DNA of 64,000 bases. It comes from Stenotrophomonas africana (GTDB lineage Bacteria; Pseudomonadota; Gammaproteobacteria; Xanthomonadales; Xanthomonadaceae). The notes under the pieces were generated by a model, which had not been told where the DNA came from, did not search any database, and saw only the letters and a list, made by a program, of their open reading frames with translations. The stretch lies in NCBI RefSeq assembly GCF_013004645.1, contig NZ_JABEME010000007.1, positions 62,001-126,000 of the forward strand, given 5' to 3'. Positions 17,022-27,690 of the stretch are shown one piece after another. The position numbers and the translations under genes were made by a program. How positions within the stretch are numbered: position 1 is the stretch's first letter; every line of letters starts with the position of its first letter.

Positions 17022-19133
17022 TCAGTCAAAGCGCCAGCGCACGCCCGCATAGACGCCACGCCCATCGCCCGGGGTCGAGCGCGCGACATCCTTGCCGGCG
17101 TCGTCGTAGCCCGGCGTGACCGTGGCGGCGTAGTGGCGGTTGCCGAGGTTGCGCATCTCCGCCCAGGCCTGCCAGCGGCCACCGGGTGCGTCGTAGCCGA
17201 TGCGGCTGCCGAAGATCACGTGGCTGTCGGCCCAGTAGCTGTTGGCGTAGTCCACTGCGATGCGCGAGACGTATTCGGTATTGAGCGCGGCGTACAGGCC
17301 GGATGCATGATCGAAGCGCAGCTCGGCTTGATACGCGTGGCGCGGCAGGCCGGGCAGGCGGTTGCTGCCGAAACGCGCGTCGTGGCGGTAGCGGAAATCG
17401 CTGAAGGTGTACGCCTGGCGCAGCGACAAACGGCCCGGTGCAGCCTGCCACAGCGTGCTGTCCAATCCGGCTTCGATGCCGCGGTGCACGGTGGGGCTGG
17501 CGTTGTTCTCGGCGATGAACAGGTTCGGCACCGGTTGCAGTTCGACGCTGAGCAGTTCGTGGTTTACGTGCGCGTAGTAGCCGGCCAGTTCCCAGCGACC
17601 CAGCACCGCGTCACCGCGCGCACCCAGTTCCAGCGTGGTGGCTGTCTGGTTCTGCATCGGCACCGGCGCGCGCTGTCGGCCGGTGGACGGGCCATTGCCC
17701 GGCCCGAAGTACTGGTTCGAGCCCCAGATCATCGACCACGGATGCGGCGCTTCCACCGACCGGCTGAGGTTGCCGAACCACTGCGTCTGCGCGCTGTGCT
17801 GCCAGGTGAAACCCAGTCGCGGCGCGTAGTCCCAGTCATGGTCGCGCAGGCGGCCGCCGCTGCTCGGCCAGGTCACCTGCACCTCGCGGCGGGTGTTGAT
17901 CAGTGCCAGCCCGGTCTGCATGCGCAGGCGGTCATTGAAGGCGAGGGTATTGCTGACGTGCAGCGTGCTGTCGGTGCCGTGGTGGCGGAAGTCACGCGTG
18001 CGCGTGCCGGCAGCGTAGCCGTTGCTGGCAAAACGCAGCGACTCGCGTACATCGGCGTCCAGATCGTGGGTGACGCGCAGGCCGACCGTGGTCTCGCTGT
18101 CCAGGCCGAACAGCCGGTGGCGGCGGCGATAGTCCAGCGTGGCGTTGAGGTTGGCGTAGTCCAGCTGCTGCCGGTACAGGCTCTCGTTCAAGTCCATCGG
18201 GTACGTGTGATAGACCAGCCCGGCCTGCAATGAGGAGTCCTCATCGATCTGCAGCGTGGTGACGTTGCCCACCCAGGTGCTGCCCGGCTGCGGGCGACGC
18301 GCATCGATGGCCAGGTTGGCCGCGTTCGCGGCATGTGGATCGTTGCGGATCTGATCGCGGGTGAGGCGACCGGGTGTTTCGTGATTGGTTTCGCGGTAGC
18401 GCACGAAGAAGCGCGTCTGCAGGTCGGGCGTGATCTGCCAGCCGATGTTGGCCATCGCACCCTTGCCGTCGCCGCGTGCATGACGCTGGTAACCGTCGAA
18501 TTCGGTATCGGTGTAGGCCAGGAAGTAGTCGGCATCACCACTGACGCCGCCCCAGCTGACGCCGCGCTTCTGGTAGCCACGGCTACCGGCTTCGTAATGC
18601 AGCTGCACGCCCGCCGAATCGCGACCGCTGCGGCTGACGTAGTCGATGGCACCGCCCAGCGCGAGCGCGCCGCGCTCGAAGCCGTTGGCGCCGCGCAGCA
18701 CTTCGACGCGCGACAGCCACAGCGGTTCCAGCAGCTCGTAGGGCGTGCCGCCCGGGCCGGTCAGTGGCAGACCGTCGATCGACACAGCGATGCCCGAGGC
18801 GTGCGCGCCCGGACCGCGGTTGATGCCCGAGCCACGGATCGAGATCTTGGTGCCTTCGTTGCCCGGAGACTGCGCGCTGATGCCAGGCTGGTAGGCCAGC
18901 ACATCGGCACTGCTGGACAGTCGGCTGTCGGCCTTGGCCACGTCGATGACGTTGCTGGCGCCGGGCACGCGCTTCAGCACCTCGCGCGCCTGGGCGCTGG
19001 CATCGGTGGCAGCGGTGACCTGCACGGCATCCAGCGTGGTGGCCTGCGGGGCCGCAGCGGCGGTGGAAGCTGGGCCGAGGGAACCGGCCAGGAACAACAG
19101 TGATCGGGTGGGACGGTACGACGAGAGCGACAT
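17022..19133 (-). CDS. TonB-dependent outer-membrane receptor
   Basis: 703 aa from ATG 19133. It has a signal peptide and a TonB-box-like TTLDAVQVTA near mature residue 10. The plug domain (about 50-160) contains ISIRGSGINRG and VEVLRGANGFERGA, and the 22-strand barrel ends in the typical aromatic C-terminus GVRWRFD. The plug resembles FecA/FyuA-type receptors, which import ferric chelates across the outer membrane with TonB-ExbB-ExbD energy. No Fur box was recognised upstream, so the substrate could be other than iron. It is flanked by REP elements on the 5' side. Confidence 0.88.
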   Translation of the reverse strand: MSLSSYRPTRSLLFLAGSLGPASTAAAAPQATTLDAVQVTAATDASAQAREVLKRVPGASNVIDVAKADSRLSSSADVLAYQPGISAQSPGNEGTKISIRGSGINRGPGAHASGIAVSIDGLPLTGPGGTPYELLEPLWLSRVEVLRGANGFERGALALGGAIDYVSRSGRDSAGVQLHYEAGSRGYQKRGVSWGGVSGDADYFLAYTDTEFDGYQRHARGDGKGAMANIGWQITPDLQTRFFVRYRETNHETPGRLTRDQIRNDPHAANAANLAIDARRPQPGSTWVGNVTTLQIDEDSSLQAGLVYHTYPMDLNESLYRQQLDYANLNATLDYRRRHRLFGLDSETTVGLRVTHDLDADVRESLRFASNGYAAGTRTRDFRHHGTDSTLHVSNTLAFNDRLRMQTGLALINTRREVQVTWPSSGGRLRDHDWDYAPRLGFTWQHSAQTQWFGNLSRSVEAPHPWSMIWGSNQYFGPGNGPSTGRQRAPVPMQNQTATTLELGARGDAVLGRWELAGYYAHVNHELLSVELQPVPNLFIAENNASPTVHRGIEAGLDSTLWQAAPGRLSLRQAYTFSDFRYRHDARFGSNRLPGLPRHAYQAELRFDHASGLYAALNTEYVSRIAVDYANSYWADSHVIFGSRIGYDAPGGRWQAWAEMRNLGNRHYAATVTPGYDDAGKDVARSTPGDGRGVYAGVRWRFD

Positions 19134-19230
19134 GCGGGAATGCTGTAAACCACGAAAGTGGTGCGCAAGTTAACAGGTCGATGGCCCCCACGTCACCCTC
19201 CACCTGCGTATGGCCACCTGTGGTGGCCCT

Positions 19231-19319
19231 GTAGAGCCGAGCCCACGCTCGGCTATCGCGCGCAGCGCGGGTTCTCTGCGATCGCCACGAAGAGCAGCCG
19301 AGCATGGGCTCGGCTCTAC
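19231..19319. repeat. SMAG-type REP pair, inverted
   Basis: Two palindromes in opposite orientation: GTAGAGCCGAGC...GCTCGGCT at 19231-19254 and its reverse ending in GGCTCTAC at 19296-19319. The GTAG end and stem sequence match the SMAG family known from S. maltophilia. They lie in the gap between the receptor's 5' end and the serine hydrolase's 3' end. Confidence 0.85.
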
Positions 19320-19322
19320 GGT

Positions 19323-20759
19323 TTACCGCGAAGGCTTCGCCAGCGCCTTGGCCTTCGCGTACAGCGCCTTGGCAATATCTGCATCGCCCAGCGCCGCATG
19401 GCATTCGGCCAGGCTGTCCCACGCGTTGGCCGAATCCGGATACAGCTCGGCGTTGAGCGCGAACACCTTCAGTGCCTTGCGTGCACCCAGGCTTTCGCGG
19501 ATGGCGTAGCCATCGGCATTTATCGCGCGTTCCAGTTCGCCGGTGGGAACGCCATTGCTGTCGCGCAGCCAGCTATGCATCAGCGGTTTCGCATCGGCGC
19601 TGTCATCCAGCGCGTAGCCGATCAACCGCTCGGACAGCACAGCGTGCGGAAACTCCTGTGGCGCGGCCACCGCCATCGCGCTCTCCACCAGCGTGCTGGA
19701 CCAGGCATTGCGGGCGCTGCCGTTGGTCAGGTACACGAATACCCAGTAGCCACTGGCCAGCGTGCCCTTGTAGGCCAATCGCGCACGTACACGGGTGCCA
19801 CCATCGTGACCGACCTGGGTGTAGCCGTCGCTTCGGGTGGTGTCCCAGCCGGTGGAGAAGAAATTGCTGCCGCCACCGGCCAGTTTCTGCGGCTGCCAGA
19901 GTGTTTCCAGGGTCGCCGTGCGCAGCAGCCTGCCAGTCGCCAGCGCCTGCAGGAAACGGTTCATGTCACCCACGGTGGTCTGCAGATCGGCATGGCCCCA
20001 ACCGTAGTCTGGCCAGGGATCTTCATTGGCCGGCTGCAGCTGGCCGTCCTTGCCGATGTAAGGCACCGCCGCGCGCGTGGCTGGCACGCTGGTAACGCCC
20101 CATGAGGTGCTGGTCATCTTCAGCGGCTGCAGGATGCGTTCGCGCGCGATGGCCGGGTAGGGCTTGCGGTAATGCGCTTCCAGCAACGCGGTCAGCACCA
20201 GGTAGTTGGCCTGGGTGTACTGCACGCGGCTGCCGGTGGCGAACTGCATCGGTGTCGCGCCGGCCACCTTCAGCGCAGCGCCAAGGTCAGGCGCTACACC
20301 GAGGTAGCCCTTGCTCACCCAGCGGTTGTTCACGCGGCCGTAGTACTCACCGATACCTGAGCTGTGGTTGAGGAAATCGCGCACGTGGATCGCCTGCCAT
20401 GCTGTGGGCAGGTCCGGCACATAGCGGCTGGCTGGTGCATCCAGATCTACTTTGCCCTGATCCACCAATTGCATCACCAGCGTGCTGGTCAGCAGCTTGG
20501 CCATCGACTGCGCGGCGAAGATAGTATCGACGGTGACCGGTGCATGGGTAGCGGGATCACGTTCACCGCTGGCGCCCTGATAGAGCACCTGGTCGTTGTG
20601 TGCGACCAGTACCGCCTGGCCGGCGATGCCGTAGCGTTTACGGTTGGTCTGCAGCTGGGTGTCGAGCTGGGTAGAGAGAGCGACGGGGACGTCACGCGCC
20701 GAAGCGGACGGAATCACCAATAGCGTGCAGAGCAATGCGGCAGCGAACGTGCGGTACAT
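19323..20759 (-). CDS. Serine hydrolase (beta-lactamase family) with C-terminal TPR-like tail
   Basis: 478 aa from ATG 20759. After a signal peptide ending at ASARD, the class C beta-lactamase-like domain shows S85-M-A-K88 and a GHDGG motif. The second motif is Y181-T-Q rather than the usual Y-x-N. The last 60 residues contain a tetratricopeptide-like unit (AWDSLAECHAALGDADIA), suggesting protein contacts. The product is periplasmic and would hydrolyse an ester, amide or peptidoglycan-related bond. It stops immediately before a REP element. Confidence 0.85.
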   Translation of the reverse strand: MYRTFAAALLCTLLVIPSASARDVPVALSTQLDTQLQTNRKRYGIAGQAVLVAHNDQVLYQGASGERDPATHAPVTVDTIFAAQSMAKLLTSTLVMQLVDQGKVDLDAPASRYVPDLPTAWQAIHVRDFLNHSSGIGEYYGRVNNRWVSKGYLGVAPDLGAALKVAGATPMQFATGSRVQYTQANYLVLTALLEAHYRKPYPAIARERILQPLKMTSTSWGVTSVPATRAAVPYIGKDGQLQPANEDPWPDYGWGHADLQTTVGDMNRFLQALATGRLLRTATLETLWQPQKLAGGGSNFFSTGWDTTRSDGYTQVGHDGGTRVRARLAYKGTLASGYWVFVYLTNGSARNAWSSTLVESAMAVAAPQEFPHAVLSERLIGYALDDSADAKPLMHSWLRDSNGVPTGELERAINADGYAIRESLGARKALKVFALNAELYPDSANAWDSLAECHAALGDADIAKALYAKAKALAKPSR

Positions 20760-20820
20760 CGCGGTGATCCATCAGCGGTGATGGCGCATGTTGGTCAGCG
20801 TCGGAGACTGGGTCAAGCAT

Positions 20821-20939
20821 GCAGAGCCGAGCCCATGCTCGGCAGCCTTCCGGTCAGGCGTCGTGACCCCGGAAGCATTGAGCCGAGCATGGCTCGGCTC
20901 TACAGGTGCCTTGCGGTAGTGCCGGCCCCTGGCCGGCAC
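20821..20939. repeat. Cluster of three REP palindromes
   Basis: GCAGAGCCGAGC...GCTCGGC (20821-20843) and an inverted AGCCGAGC...GGCTCTAC (20881-20903) are the same subtype as at 19.2 kb. A third palindrome of a different subtype, GTAGTGCCGGCC-cct-GGCCGGCAC (20916-20939), ends just before the hutU stop codon. The cluster fills the 188-nt gap and may act as a transcript end for hutU. Confidence 0.82.
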
Positions 20940-20947
20940 CTCTGTGA

Positions 20948-22615
20948 TCAGCCGAGAATTCCCGGCAGATCCAGCCCCTTCTCCTTCGCACACTCCACCG
21001 CGATCTCATACCCCGCATCGGCATGGCGCATCACGCCGGTGGCCGGGTCGTTCCACAGCACACGCCCAATCCGCTTGGCTGCCGCCTCGGTGCCGTCGCA
21101 GACGATCACCATGCCGGCGTGCTGCGAGAAGCCCATGCCCACGCCACCACCGTGATGCAGCGACACCCAGGTCGCGCCGCTGGCGGTATTGAGCAGGGCG
21201 TTCAACAGCGGCCAGTCGGACACCGCATCGGAACCATCGGCCATCGCCTCGGTTTCGCGGTTCGGCGAGGCGACGCTGCCGCTGTCCAGATGGTCGCGGC
21301 CGATCACCACCGGCGCCTTCAGTTCACCGTTGGCGACCATCTCGTTGAACGCCAGGCCAAGTCGATCACGATCACCCAGGCCGACCCAGCAGATGCGCGC
21401 TGGCAGGCCCTGGAACTTGATCTTCTCGGCGGCCATGTCCAGCCAGCGGTGCAGGTGCGGGTTGTCCGGAATCAGTTCCTTCACCTTGGCATCGGTCTTG
21501 GCGATGTCTTCCGGATCGCCGCTCAGCGCGGCCCAGCGGAACGGGCCGATGCCGCGGCAGAACAACGGGCGGATGTAGGCCGGCACGAAACCGGGGAAGT
21601 CGAAGGCATTGGCCACGCCTTCCTCCAGCGCCATCTGCCGCAGGTTGTTGCCGTAGTCCACGGTCGGCACGCCCAGTGCGTGGAAGCCGAGCATGGCGCG
21701 GATGTGGTTGGCCATCGACGCGCGCGCAGCCTTCTCCACTTCCTTGGGGGCGGAAACGCGCTTCTCATCCCACTGCTCGACGGTCCAGCCCTGCGGCAGG
21801 TAGCCGTTCACCGGGTCGTGCGCGGAAGTCTGGTCGGTCAGCAGGTCCGGCTTGATGCCGCGCGCCAGCAACTCAGCCAGCACATCGGCGACGTTGCCGA
21901 GGAGGCCCACCGACGTCGGCGTACCGGCCTTGCAGGCGTCGTCGATCAGGCGCAGCGCTTCGTCCAGATTGTCGGTCCAGGTATCCAGGTAACCGGTGCG
22001 CAGGCGCATATCGATGCTGCTCTTGCGGCACTCGACGGCCAGGCAGGAGGCGCCGGCCATCACGGCAGCCAGCGGCTGTGCGCCGCCCATGCCGCCGAGG
22101 CCGCCGGTAAACAGCCACTTGCCGGTCAGGTCGCCACCGAAATGCTGGCGACCCATTTCCACGAAGGTTTCGTAGGTGCCCTGCACGATGCCCTGCGCGC
22201 CAATGTAGATCCAGCTGCCGGCGGTCATCTGGCCGTACATGGCCAGGCCCTTCTTATCCAGCTCGTTGAAGTGGTCCCAGTTGGCCCAGCGCGGCACCAG
22301 GTTGGAATTGGCGATCAGCACGCGCGGCGCATCGGCGTGGGTGCGGAACACGCCCACCGGCTTGCCCGACTGCACCAGCAGGGTCTGGTCGTCGTCCAGG
22401 CGCTTGAGCGTTTCGACGATCGCATCGAAGCTCTCCCAGTCACGCGCGGCGCGGCCGATGCCGCCGTACACCACCAGTTCCTGCGGCCGCTCGGCCACAT
22501 CCGGGTGCAGGTTGTTCATCAGCATGCGCAGCGGCGCTTCGGTCAGCCAGCTCTTGGCGTTCAGCGTGGTGCCGGTCGGCGCGGCGATGGTGCGGGACGG
22601 GTCGTTGCGGGTCAT
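20948..22615 (-). CDS. hutU: Urocanate hydratase
   Basis: 555 aa from ATG 22615, the normal length of the family. It converts urocanate to 4-imidazolone-5-propionate using tightly bound NAD+ as an electrophile. Diagnostic stretches include [29 protein letters not shown] in the NAD-binding region and the C-terminal [20 protein letters not shown]. It is the last gene of the leftward hut operon; its start overlaps the end of hutG by 4 nt (ATGA), indicating translational coupling. Confidence 0.98.
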   Translation of the reverse strand: MTRNDPSRTIAAPTGTTLNAKSWLTEAPLRMLMNNLHPDVAERPQELVVYGGIGRAARDWESFDAIVETLKRLDDDQTLLVQSGKPVGVFRTHADAPRVLIANSNLVPRWANWDHFNELDKKGLAMYGQMTAGSWIYIGAQGIVQGTYETFVEMGRQHFGGDLTGKWLFTGGLGGMGGAQPLAAVMAGASCLAVECRKSSIDMRLRTGYLDTWTDNLDEALRLIDDACKAGTPTSVGLLGNVADVLAELLARGIKPDLLTDQTSAHDPVNGYLPQGWTVEQWDEKRVSAPKEVEKAARASMANHIRAMLGFHALGVPTVDYGNNLRQMALEEGVANAFDFPGFVPAYIRPLFCRGIGPFRWAALSGDPEDIAKTDAKVKELIPDNPHLHRWLDMAAEKIKFQGLPARICWVGLGDRDRLGLAFNEMVANGELKAPVVIGRDHLDSGSVASPNRETEAMADGSDAVSDWPLLNALLNTASGATWVSLHHGGGVGMGFSQHAGMVIVCDGTEAAAKRIGRVLWNDPATGVMRHADAGYEIAVECAKEKGLDLPGILG

Positions 22616-23466
22616 GCGGCGCTCCGGTTCGTAGCGAATTCAAGGCAGGCATTGAGCACCTGCGCCAGGGTGTGGCGCAGCGGTGCGGCGTGGTCGGGGT
22701 CGAGCGGCGTGGGCCAGCTGTGCTCGTCCACCTGGTCTGGCAGGGGTTCGTGCATGTAGCCGCGGCAGGCCAGCTCCATCTGCAGGCTGTGCACGCCGCC
22801 GGCGATGTTGCTGTAGTGGCGGGTGATCCAGCCGCCCTTGAAGCGGCCGTTGCGCACTTGGCTCATGCCACTGATCTTCAGCAGGTTCTCCACCACATCG
22901 CTCAAGGCGTTGTCGCAGGACGTGTCCGGCGCGCCAGACGGGCCGGCGGTACCCAGGTTGAACTGCGGCAGTTCGCCGTCGAACAGGTGCGGAATATGTG
23001 AGCGGATCGAATGTGCGTCGTACACCACCACCGTGCCGAACTTGGCGCGCAGGCGGGTGATCTGCGCGGTCAGCGCATCGTGGTAAGGCAGGAAATACGT
23101 GTCGCGACGCCGCGCGATCTCGGCGTCATCCGGTTCGCGCCCGGCGTGGTACAGCGGCTGGTTGTCGAAGGTGGTCAGTGGGCACAGGCCGGTGGTGTTC
23201 TGGCCCGGATACAGCGACACGCCGCTGGGATCGCGGTTGAGGTCGATCACCGAACGCGAGATCGCCGAGCGCACCGTGGTCGCCCCCATGCCGCGCACGA
23301 AGTCGTACAGATCGTGTACCCACCAATCGGCGTCACGACGGGCCAGCCACGGCGAGTGGTAGTCGCCCATCAGCTCATGCGGCAGCTCGCTGCCGGTATG
23401 CGGGAAGCTGACGATCAACGGGGCATCGCCCTCATGCACCGTCAGCCATTCGGGGTGGGCATTCAT
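22612..23466 (-). CDS. hutG: N-formylglutamate deformylase
   Basis: 284 aa from ATG 23466. It is a zinc-dependent amidohydrolase of the N-formylglutamate amidohydrolase family, with [14 protein letters not shown] near the start and [19 protein letters not shown] carrying likely metal ligands. It releases formate and glutamate from N-formylglutamate, the final step when HutF is present. It overlaps hutH upstream and hutU downstream by 4 nt each. Confidence 0.95.
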   Translation of the reverse strand: MNAHPEWLTVHEGDAPLIVSFPHTGSELPHELMGDYHSPWLARRDADWWVHDLYDFVRGMGATTVRSAISRSVIDLNRDPSGVSLYPGQNTTGLCPLTTFDNQPLYHAGREPDDAEIARRRDTYFLPYHDALTAQITRLRAKFGTVVVYDAHSIRSHIPHLFDGELPQFNLGTAGPSGAPDTSCDNALSDVVENLLKISGMSQVRNGRFKGGWITRHYSNIAGGVHSLQMELACRGYMHEPLPDQVDEHSWPTPLDPDHAAPLRHTLAQVLNACLEFATNRSAA

Positions 23467-25004
23467 GCCTGCGGCTCCACGGTTGGCAGCAGCTCCGCCA
23501 GGCCCTGCGCCAGCGCGCCGCTGCGCACCAGATTCGTGGCGGTCACCATGTCCGGATGGAAGTAGCGGTCTTCTTCCAGTGTCGGCACCTGCGCACGCAG
23601 GGTGGCGCGCACGCTTTCCAGCGCGGCACTGGAGCGCAGCGGGGCGTGGAAGTCGCAGCCCTGTGCTGCGGCCAGCAGTTCGATACCGATCACGTTGGCG
23701 GCGTTCTCGGCCATCTGCATCAGGCGGCGTGCGCCGTGCGCGGCCATCGACACATGGTCTTCCTGGTTGGCCGAGGTCGGGATTGAATCAACGCTGGCCG
23801 GGTAGGCGCGCTGCTTGTTTTCCGAGACCAGTGCAGCCGCGGTCACCTGCGGAATCATGAAGCCGGAATTCAGGCCCGGGCGCGGGGTCAGGAACGCCGG
23901 CAGGCCGGACAGCGCCGGGTCCACCAGCATCGCCAGGCGGCGCTCGCTGATCGAGCCGATCTCGCACACCGCCATCGCCAGCATGTCGGCGGCGAAGGCC
24001 ACCGGCTCGGCGTGGAAGTTGCCGCCGGACAGTGCTTCGCCGGTGTCGGTGAACACCAGCGGATTGTCGGAGACGCCGTTGGCTTCGATTTCCAGCGTGG
24101 TCGCGGCCTGGCGCAGGATGTCCAGCGCCGCGCCCATCACCTGCGGCTGGCAGCGCAGGCAGTACGGGTCCTGCACGCGCACATCGTTGTCGCGGTGCGA
24201 TTCGCGGATGTCCGACCCCTGCATCAGCGTGCGCAGCGTGGCCGCAGTGGCGATCTGCCCGCGCTGGCCGCGGATGGCATGGATGCGCGGATCGAACGGG
24301 GTATCCGAGCCCTTGGCAGCTTCCACCGACAGCGCGCCGGTGACCAGCGCGGCCTGGAACACGGTCTCGATCTCGAACAGGCCGGCCAACGCATAGGCGG
24401 TGGAGAACTGGGTGCCGTTGAGCAGCGCCAGGCCTTCCTTCGCGCCCAGTTCGATCGGCTGCAGGCCGGCACGTGCCAGTGCGTCGGTTGCGGGCAGGCG
24501 CTCGCCGCCGATGAAGGCTTCGCCCACGCCCAGCATCACGCTGGCCAGGTGCGAAAGCGGGGCCAGGTCACCCGAGGCACCCACCGAGCCCTGCGCGGGC
24601 ACCACCGGCAGCACGCCCTTGACCAGCATCGCTTCGAGCAGCAGCAGGGTTTCCTCGCGGATGCCCGAAGCCCCCTGCGCCAGGCTGACCAGCTTCAGCG
24701 CCATCATCAACCGCACCACGCTGGCCGGCATCGGCTCGCCTACGCCGGCGGCATGCGAGAGCACGATGTTCCGCTGCAGGGTGGCCAGGTCTTCGCGCTC
24801 GATGCGCACGCTGGCCAGCTTGCCGAAGCCGGTGTTGATGCCATACACCGGCGCGCCCTTGGCGACGATAGCGGCGACCGTCGCAGCACTGGCGCGCACC
24901 ACCGGCAGCGCGGCCGGGTCCAGTGCAAGCGGCGCACCGCGATAGACCTGCCGCCACTGGGCAAGAGTGACATGGCCGGGGCGAAGAACCAGGGTGTTGC
25001 TCAT
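23463..25004 (-). CDS. hutH: Histidine ammonia-lyase
   Basis: 513 aa from ATG 25004. It catalyses the first step, histidine to urocanate plus ammonia. The Ala143-Ser144-Gly145 triad within [15 protein letters not shown] forms the MIO electrophile. Y54-containing [13 protein letters not shown] and the C-terminal [14 protein letters not shown] are also standard. It overlaps hutI and hutG by 4 nt on either side, so the four enzymes are translated from one message. Confidence 0.98.
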   Translation of the reverse strand: MSNTLVLRPGHVTLAQWRQVYRGAPLALDPAALPVVRASAATVAAIVAKGAPVYGINTGFGKLASVRIEREDLATLQRNIVLSHAAGVGEPMPASVVRLMMALKLVSLAQGASGIREETLLLLEAMLVKGVLPVVPAQGSVGASGDLAPLSHLASVMLGVGEAFIGGERLPATDALARAGLQPIELGAKEGLALLNGTQFSTAYALAGLFEIETVFQAALVTGALSVEAAKGSDTPFDPRIHAIRGQRGQIATAATLRTLMQGSDIRESHRDNDVRVQDPYCLRCQPQVMGAALDILRQAATTLEIEANGVSDNPLVFTDTGEALSGGNFHAEPVAFAADMLAMAVCEIGSISERRLAMLVDPALSGLPAFLTPRPGLNSGFMIPQVTAAALVSENKQRAYPASVDSIPTSANQEDHVSMAAHGARRLMQMAENAANVIGIELLAAAQGCDFHAPLRSSAALESVRATLRAQVPTLEEDRYFHPDMVTATNLVRSGALAQGLAELLPTVEPQA

Positions 25005-26224
25005 GTGTTGCTCCAGGAGGCAGGCAGGTCGGGCTGTCCGCGCACCACGCGCGCGTGCAGCGGGTTGAATCCAATGCGATAGACCAGGTCGGCGGGCGCG
25101 TCGATGTCCCAGATCGCCAGGTCGCAGTCCAGGCCTACGGCCAGGCGGCCGATGCGCTCGCCATGGCCCAGCGCGCGCGCCGCTTCACGGGTGAAGCCGG
25201 CGATGCACTCGTCCACCGTCAGGCGGAACAGGGTGGCGCCCATGTTCATCGCCAGCAGCGGGCTGGTCAGCGGCGAAGTGCCCGGGTTGCTGTCGGTGGC
25301 CAGCGCCAGTGGCACGCCGGCCGCACGCAGCGCAGCGATCGGCGGCAGGGTGGTATCGCGGGTGAAATAGAAGGCACCGGGCAACAGCACGGCCACGGTG
25401 CCGGCGGCGGCCATCGCGGCGATGCCGGCATCGTCCAGGTGTTCGATATGGTCGGCCGAGAGGGCACCGAAGCTGGCGGCCAGTTCAGCACCATGCTGGT
25501 TGCTCAGCTGCTCGGCGTGGATCTTCACTGCCAGCCCGTTGGCGCGTGCCGCTTCGAAGACCTGCCGCGCCTGCGCCGGCGAGAAGGCGATGTTCTCGCA
25601 GAACACATCCACCGCTTCGGCCAGGCCTTCGGCAGCGATGGCCGGGATCATCACGTTGGACACCTCCTCGGTGTACTCCTGTGCTTCGCGGCCCGGCGGA
25701 ATCGCGTGCGCACCGAGGAAGGTGGTCACCACGTTGACCCGGCATTCTTCGCCCAGCGCGCGCGCGACCTGCAGCTGCTTGCGTTCGTCGGGCAGCGTCA
25801 GGCCGTAGCCGGACTTGATCTCGAGGGTGGTCACGCCCTCGGCGCGCATCGCCAGCAGGCGCGGCCGGCTTTCGCGGGCGAGCTGTTCCGGGGTGGCAGC
25901 GCGAGTGGCGCGCACGGTGGATACGATGCCACCGCCGGCTCGGGCGATGTCGGCATAGCTGACGCCCTGCAGGCGCTGCTCGAACTCGTTGGCGCGGTTG
26001 CCGGCGTAGACCAGGTGGGTGTGGCAGTCGATCAGGCCCGGCGAGATCCAGCGGCCTTCGCCGTCGATGCGGGTGGTCGGCTGCAGGTGGGCGTCGCTGC
26101 CGGCTGGCCCGACATGGACGATGCGGCCGCCGGCGCAGGCCAGCACGCCATCGCGGATGACACCCAGCCCTTCGCCATCGAGGGTGATCAGGTGAACGTT
26201 GGACCAGAGGGTATCGACGTGCAT
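25001..26224 (-). CDS. hutI: Imidazolonepropionase
   Basis: About 407 aa from ATG 26224; an in-frame GTG at 26233 is possible, and neither has a clear ribosome binding site. The amidohydrolase-fold enzyme has metal ligands in [16 protein letters not shown] and [16 protein letters not shown], and an [12 protein letters not shown] motif near the end. It opens imidazolone propionate to formimidoylglutamate. It is the first gene of the leftward operon, divergent from hutF across 67 nt that include the candidate HutC site. Confidence 0.96.
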   Translation of the reverse strand: MHVDTLWSNVHLITLDGEGLGVIRDGVLACAGGRIVHVGPAGSDAHLQPTTRIDGEGRWISPGLIDCHTHLVYAGNRANEFEQRLQGVSYADIARAGGGIVSTVRATRAATPEQLARESRPRLLAMRAEGVTTLEIKSGYGLTLPDERKQLQVARALGEECRVNVVTTFLGAHAIPPGREAQEYTEEVSNVMIPAIAAEGLAEAVDVFCENIAFSPAQARQVFEAARANGLAVKIHAEQLSNQHGAELAASFGALSADHIEHLDDAGIAAMAAAGTVAVLLPGAFYFTRDTTLPPIAALRAAGVPLALATDSNPGTSPLTSPLLAMNMGATLFRLTVDECIAGFTREAARALGHGERIGRLAVGLDCDLAIWDIDAPADLVYRIGFNPLHARVVRGQPDLPASWSNT

Positions 26225-26245
26225 GGCATCCACAACGCGGCTGTG

Positions 26246-26262
26246 CTTATATGTCTATACAA
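26246..26262. promoter_or_regulatory. Candidate HutC operator in the hutI/hutF intergenic region
   Basis: TTATATGTCTATACAA (26247-26262) is an imperfect palindrome with TTrTATA half-sites around a GTC/GAC centre. It resembles the TGTATA-type sites bound by HutC repressors. It lies between the divergent hut transcripts, and the embedded TACAAT could be a rightward -10 element, so binding would block hutF directly. Confidence 0.65.
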
Positions 26263-26291
26263 TATAGGCGTCCATTTCGGGTTGTCCAGCC

Positions 26292-27662
26292 ATGTCCGAT
26301 TCGCGTTCCCCGCACTGTTTCCATGCCGCCCACGCCCTGCTGGCCCACGGCTGGGCCCGCGATGTCCGCCTGCAGGTGCAGGACGGCCGCATCTCGGCGA
26401 TCAGCGCGGGGCAGGGCGCCCAGCACGGCGACACCCGGGTCGGCATCCTGGTGCCGGGCCTGCCCAATCTGCACAGCCACGCCTTCCAGCGCGGCATGGC
26501 CGGGCTGACCGAGATCGGCGGCGGTGACGGTGACAGCTTCTGGAGCTGGCGCGAGCTGATGTATCGCTTCCTGGCCCATCTGCGCCCCGACGCGGTGCAG
26601 GCCATCGCCGCCCAGGCCTACATGGAAATGCTGGAAAGCGGCTTCACCCGCGTCGGCGAATTCCATTACCTGCACCACGATGCCGATGGTTGCGCCTACG
26701 CCAACCGCGCCGAGATGAGTGCGCGGATTGCCGCCGCCGCCGACCAGACCGGTATCGGCCTGACCCTGCTGCCGGTGTTCTATGCACATGCCGATTTCGG
26801 CGGGGCGCCGCCGAATCCAGCGCAGCGTCGCCTGATCCACGACGTGGACGGTTTCGCGCAGCTGCTGGATGCCGCGAAGCCGGCATTGGCCGCGCTGCCC
26901 GACGCGGTGCTCGGCATCGCACCGCACAGCCTGCGTGCGGTCACCGGCGAGGAACTGAGCGCCCTGCTGCCGCTGACGGATGGCCCGGTACACATCCATA
27001 TCGCCGAGCAGGTGCGTGAAGTCGAGGCCTGCCAGGCCTGGAGTGGCCAGCGCCCGGTGCAGTGGTTGTACGACCATGCGCCGGTCGATGCGCGCTGGTG
27101 CCTGGTGCATGCCACCCACATCACCGATGACGAGCGCGCGGCCATCGTGGCCAGCCAGGCCGTGGCCGGCCTGTGCCCGATCACCGAGGCCAATCTGGGC
27201 GACGGCCTGTTCCCGATGCAGGCGTTCGCGCGCGAGGGCGGGCGCTTCGGTGTCGGTTCCGATTCCAATGTGCTGATCGATGCAGCTGAAGAACTGCGCC
27301 TGCTTGAATACGGCCAGCGGCTGACCCTGCGCGGTCGCAACGTGCTGGCGCCGGATGCCACCCGCAGCACCGGTCGCTTCCTGTTCGAAGGCGCACTGCA
27401 CGGTGGTGCACAGGCGCTGGGCGTGGCCGCTCGCCTGCAGGTCGGTGCCAGTGCCGATCTGGTCGAACTGGATGCCGCACACCCGGCGTTGCAGGCGCGG
27501 CAGGATGACGCATGGCTTGACAGCTGGGTGTTCGCCGCACGTAATGGCGCGCTGCGATCGGTCTGGCGCCATGGCCGCCAATGCGTGGCCGAGGGCCGCC
27601 ACCTGCAACGCGAGGCGATCACCACCGCCTTCGCCGCTGCGCTGAAGGGCGTGCTGGGCTGA
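26292..27662 (+). CDS. hutF: Formimidoylglutamate deiminase
   Basis: 456 aa from ATG 26292. This amidohydrolase-superfamily enzyme converts N-formimidoyl-L-glutamate to N-formyl-L-glutamate and ammonia, feeding HutG. Visible metal-binding elements are LHSHAFQRGMAG, HIHIAEQ and GVGSDSNVLID. Its presence defines the five-step histidine pathway found in pseudomonads and xanthomonads, in place of a direct formiminoglutamase. The hutC repressor follows 28 nt downstream, so both are probably one transcript. Confidence 0.95.
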   Translation: MSDSRSPHCFHAAHALLAHGWARDVRLQVQDGRISAISAGQGAQHGDTRVGILVPGLPNLHSHAFQRGMAGLTEIGGGDGDSFWSWRELMYRFLAHLRPDAVQAIAAQAYMEMLESGFTRVGEFHYLHHDADGCAYANRAEMSARIAAAADQTGIGLTLLPVFYAHADFGGAPPNPAQRRLIHDVDGFAQLLDAAKPALAALPDAVLGIAPHSLRAVTGEELSALLPLTDGPVHIHIAEQVREVEACQAWSGQRPVQWLYDHAPVDARWCLVHATHITDDERAAIVASQAVAGLCPITEANLGDGLFPMQAFAREGGRFGVGSDSNVLIDAAEELRLLEYGQRLTLRGRNVLAPDATRSTGRFLFEGALHGGAQALGVAARLQVGASADLVELDAAHPALQARQDDAWLDSWVFAARNGALRSVWRHGRQCVAEGRHLQREAITTAFAAALKGVLG

Positions 27663-27690
27663 TCGCCTCCCGCCACAGAGACCCCATTAC

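Noticed and set aside
21023..22759. Very long rightward open frame antisense to hutU and hutG (578 codons)
   Set aside because: It lies wholly opposite the conserved hut genes. Its composition (Gln, His, Arg, Ala-rich) is that of an antisense shadow in high-GC DNA.
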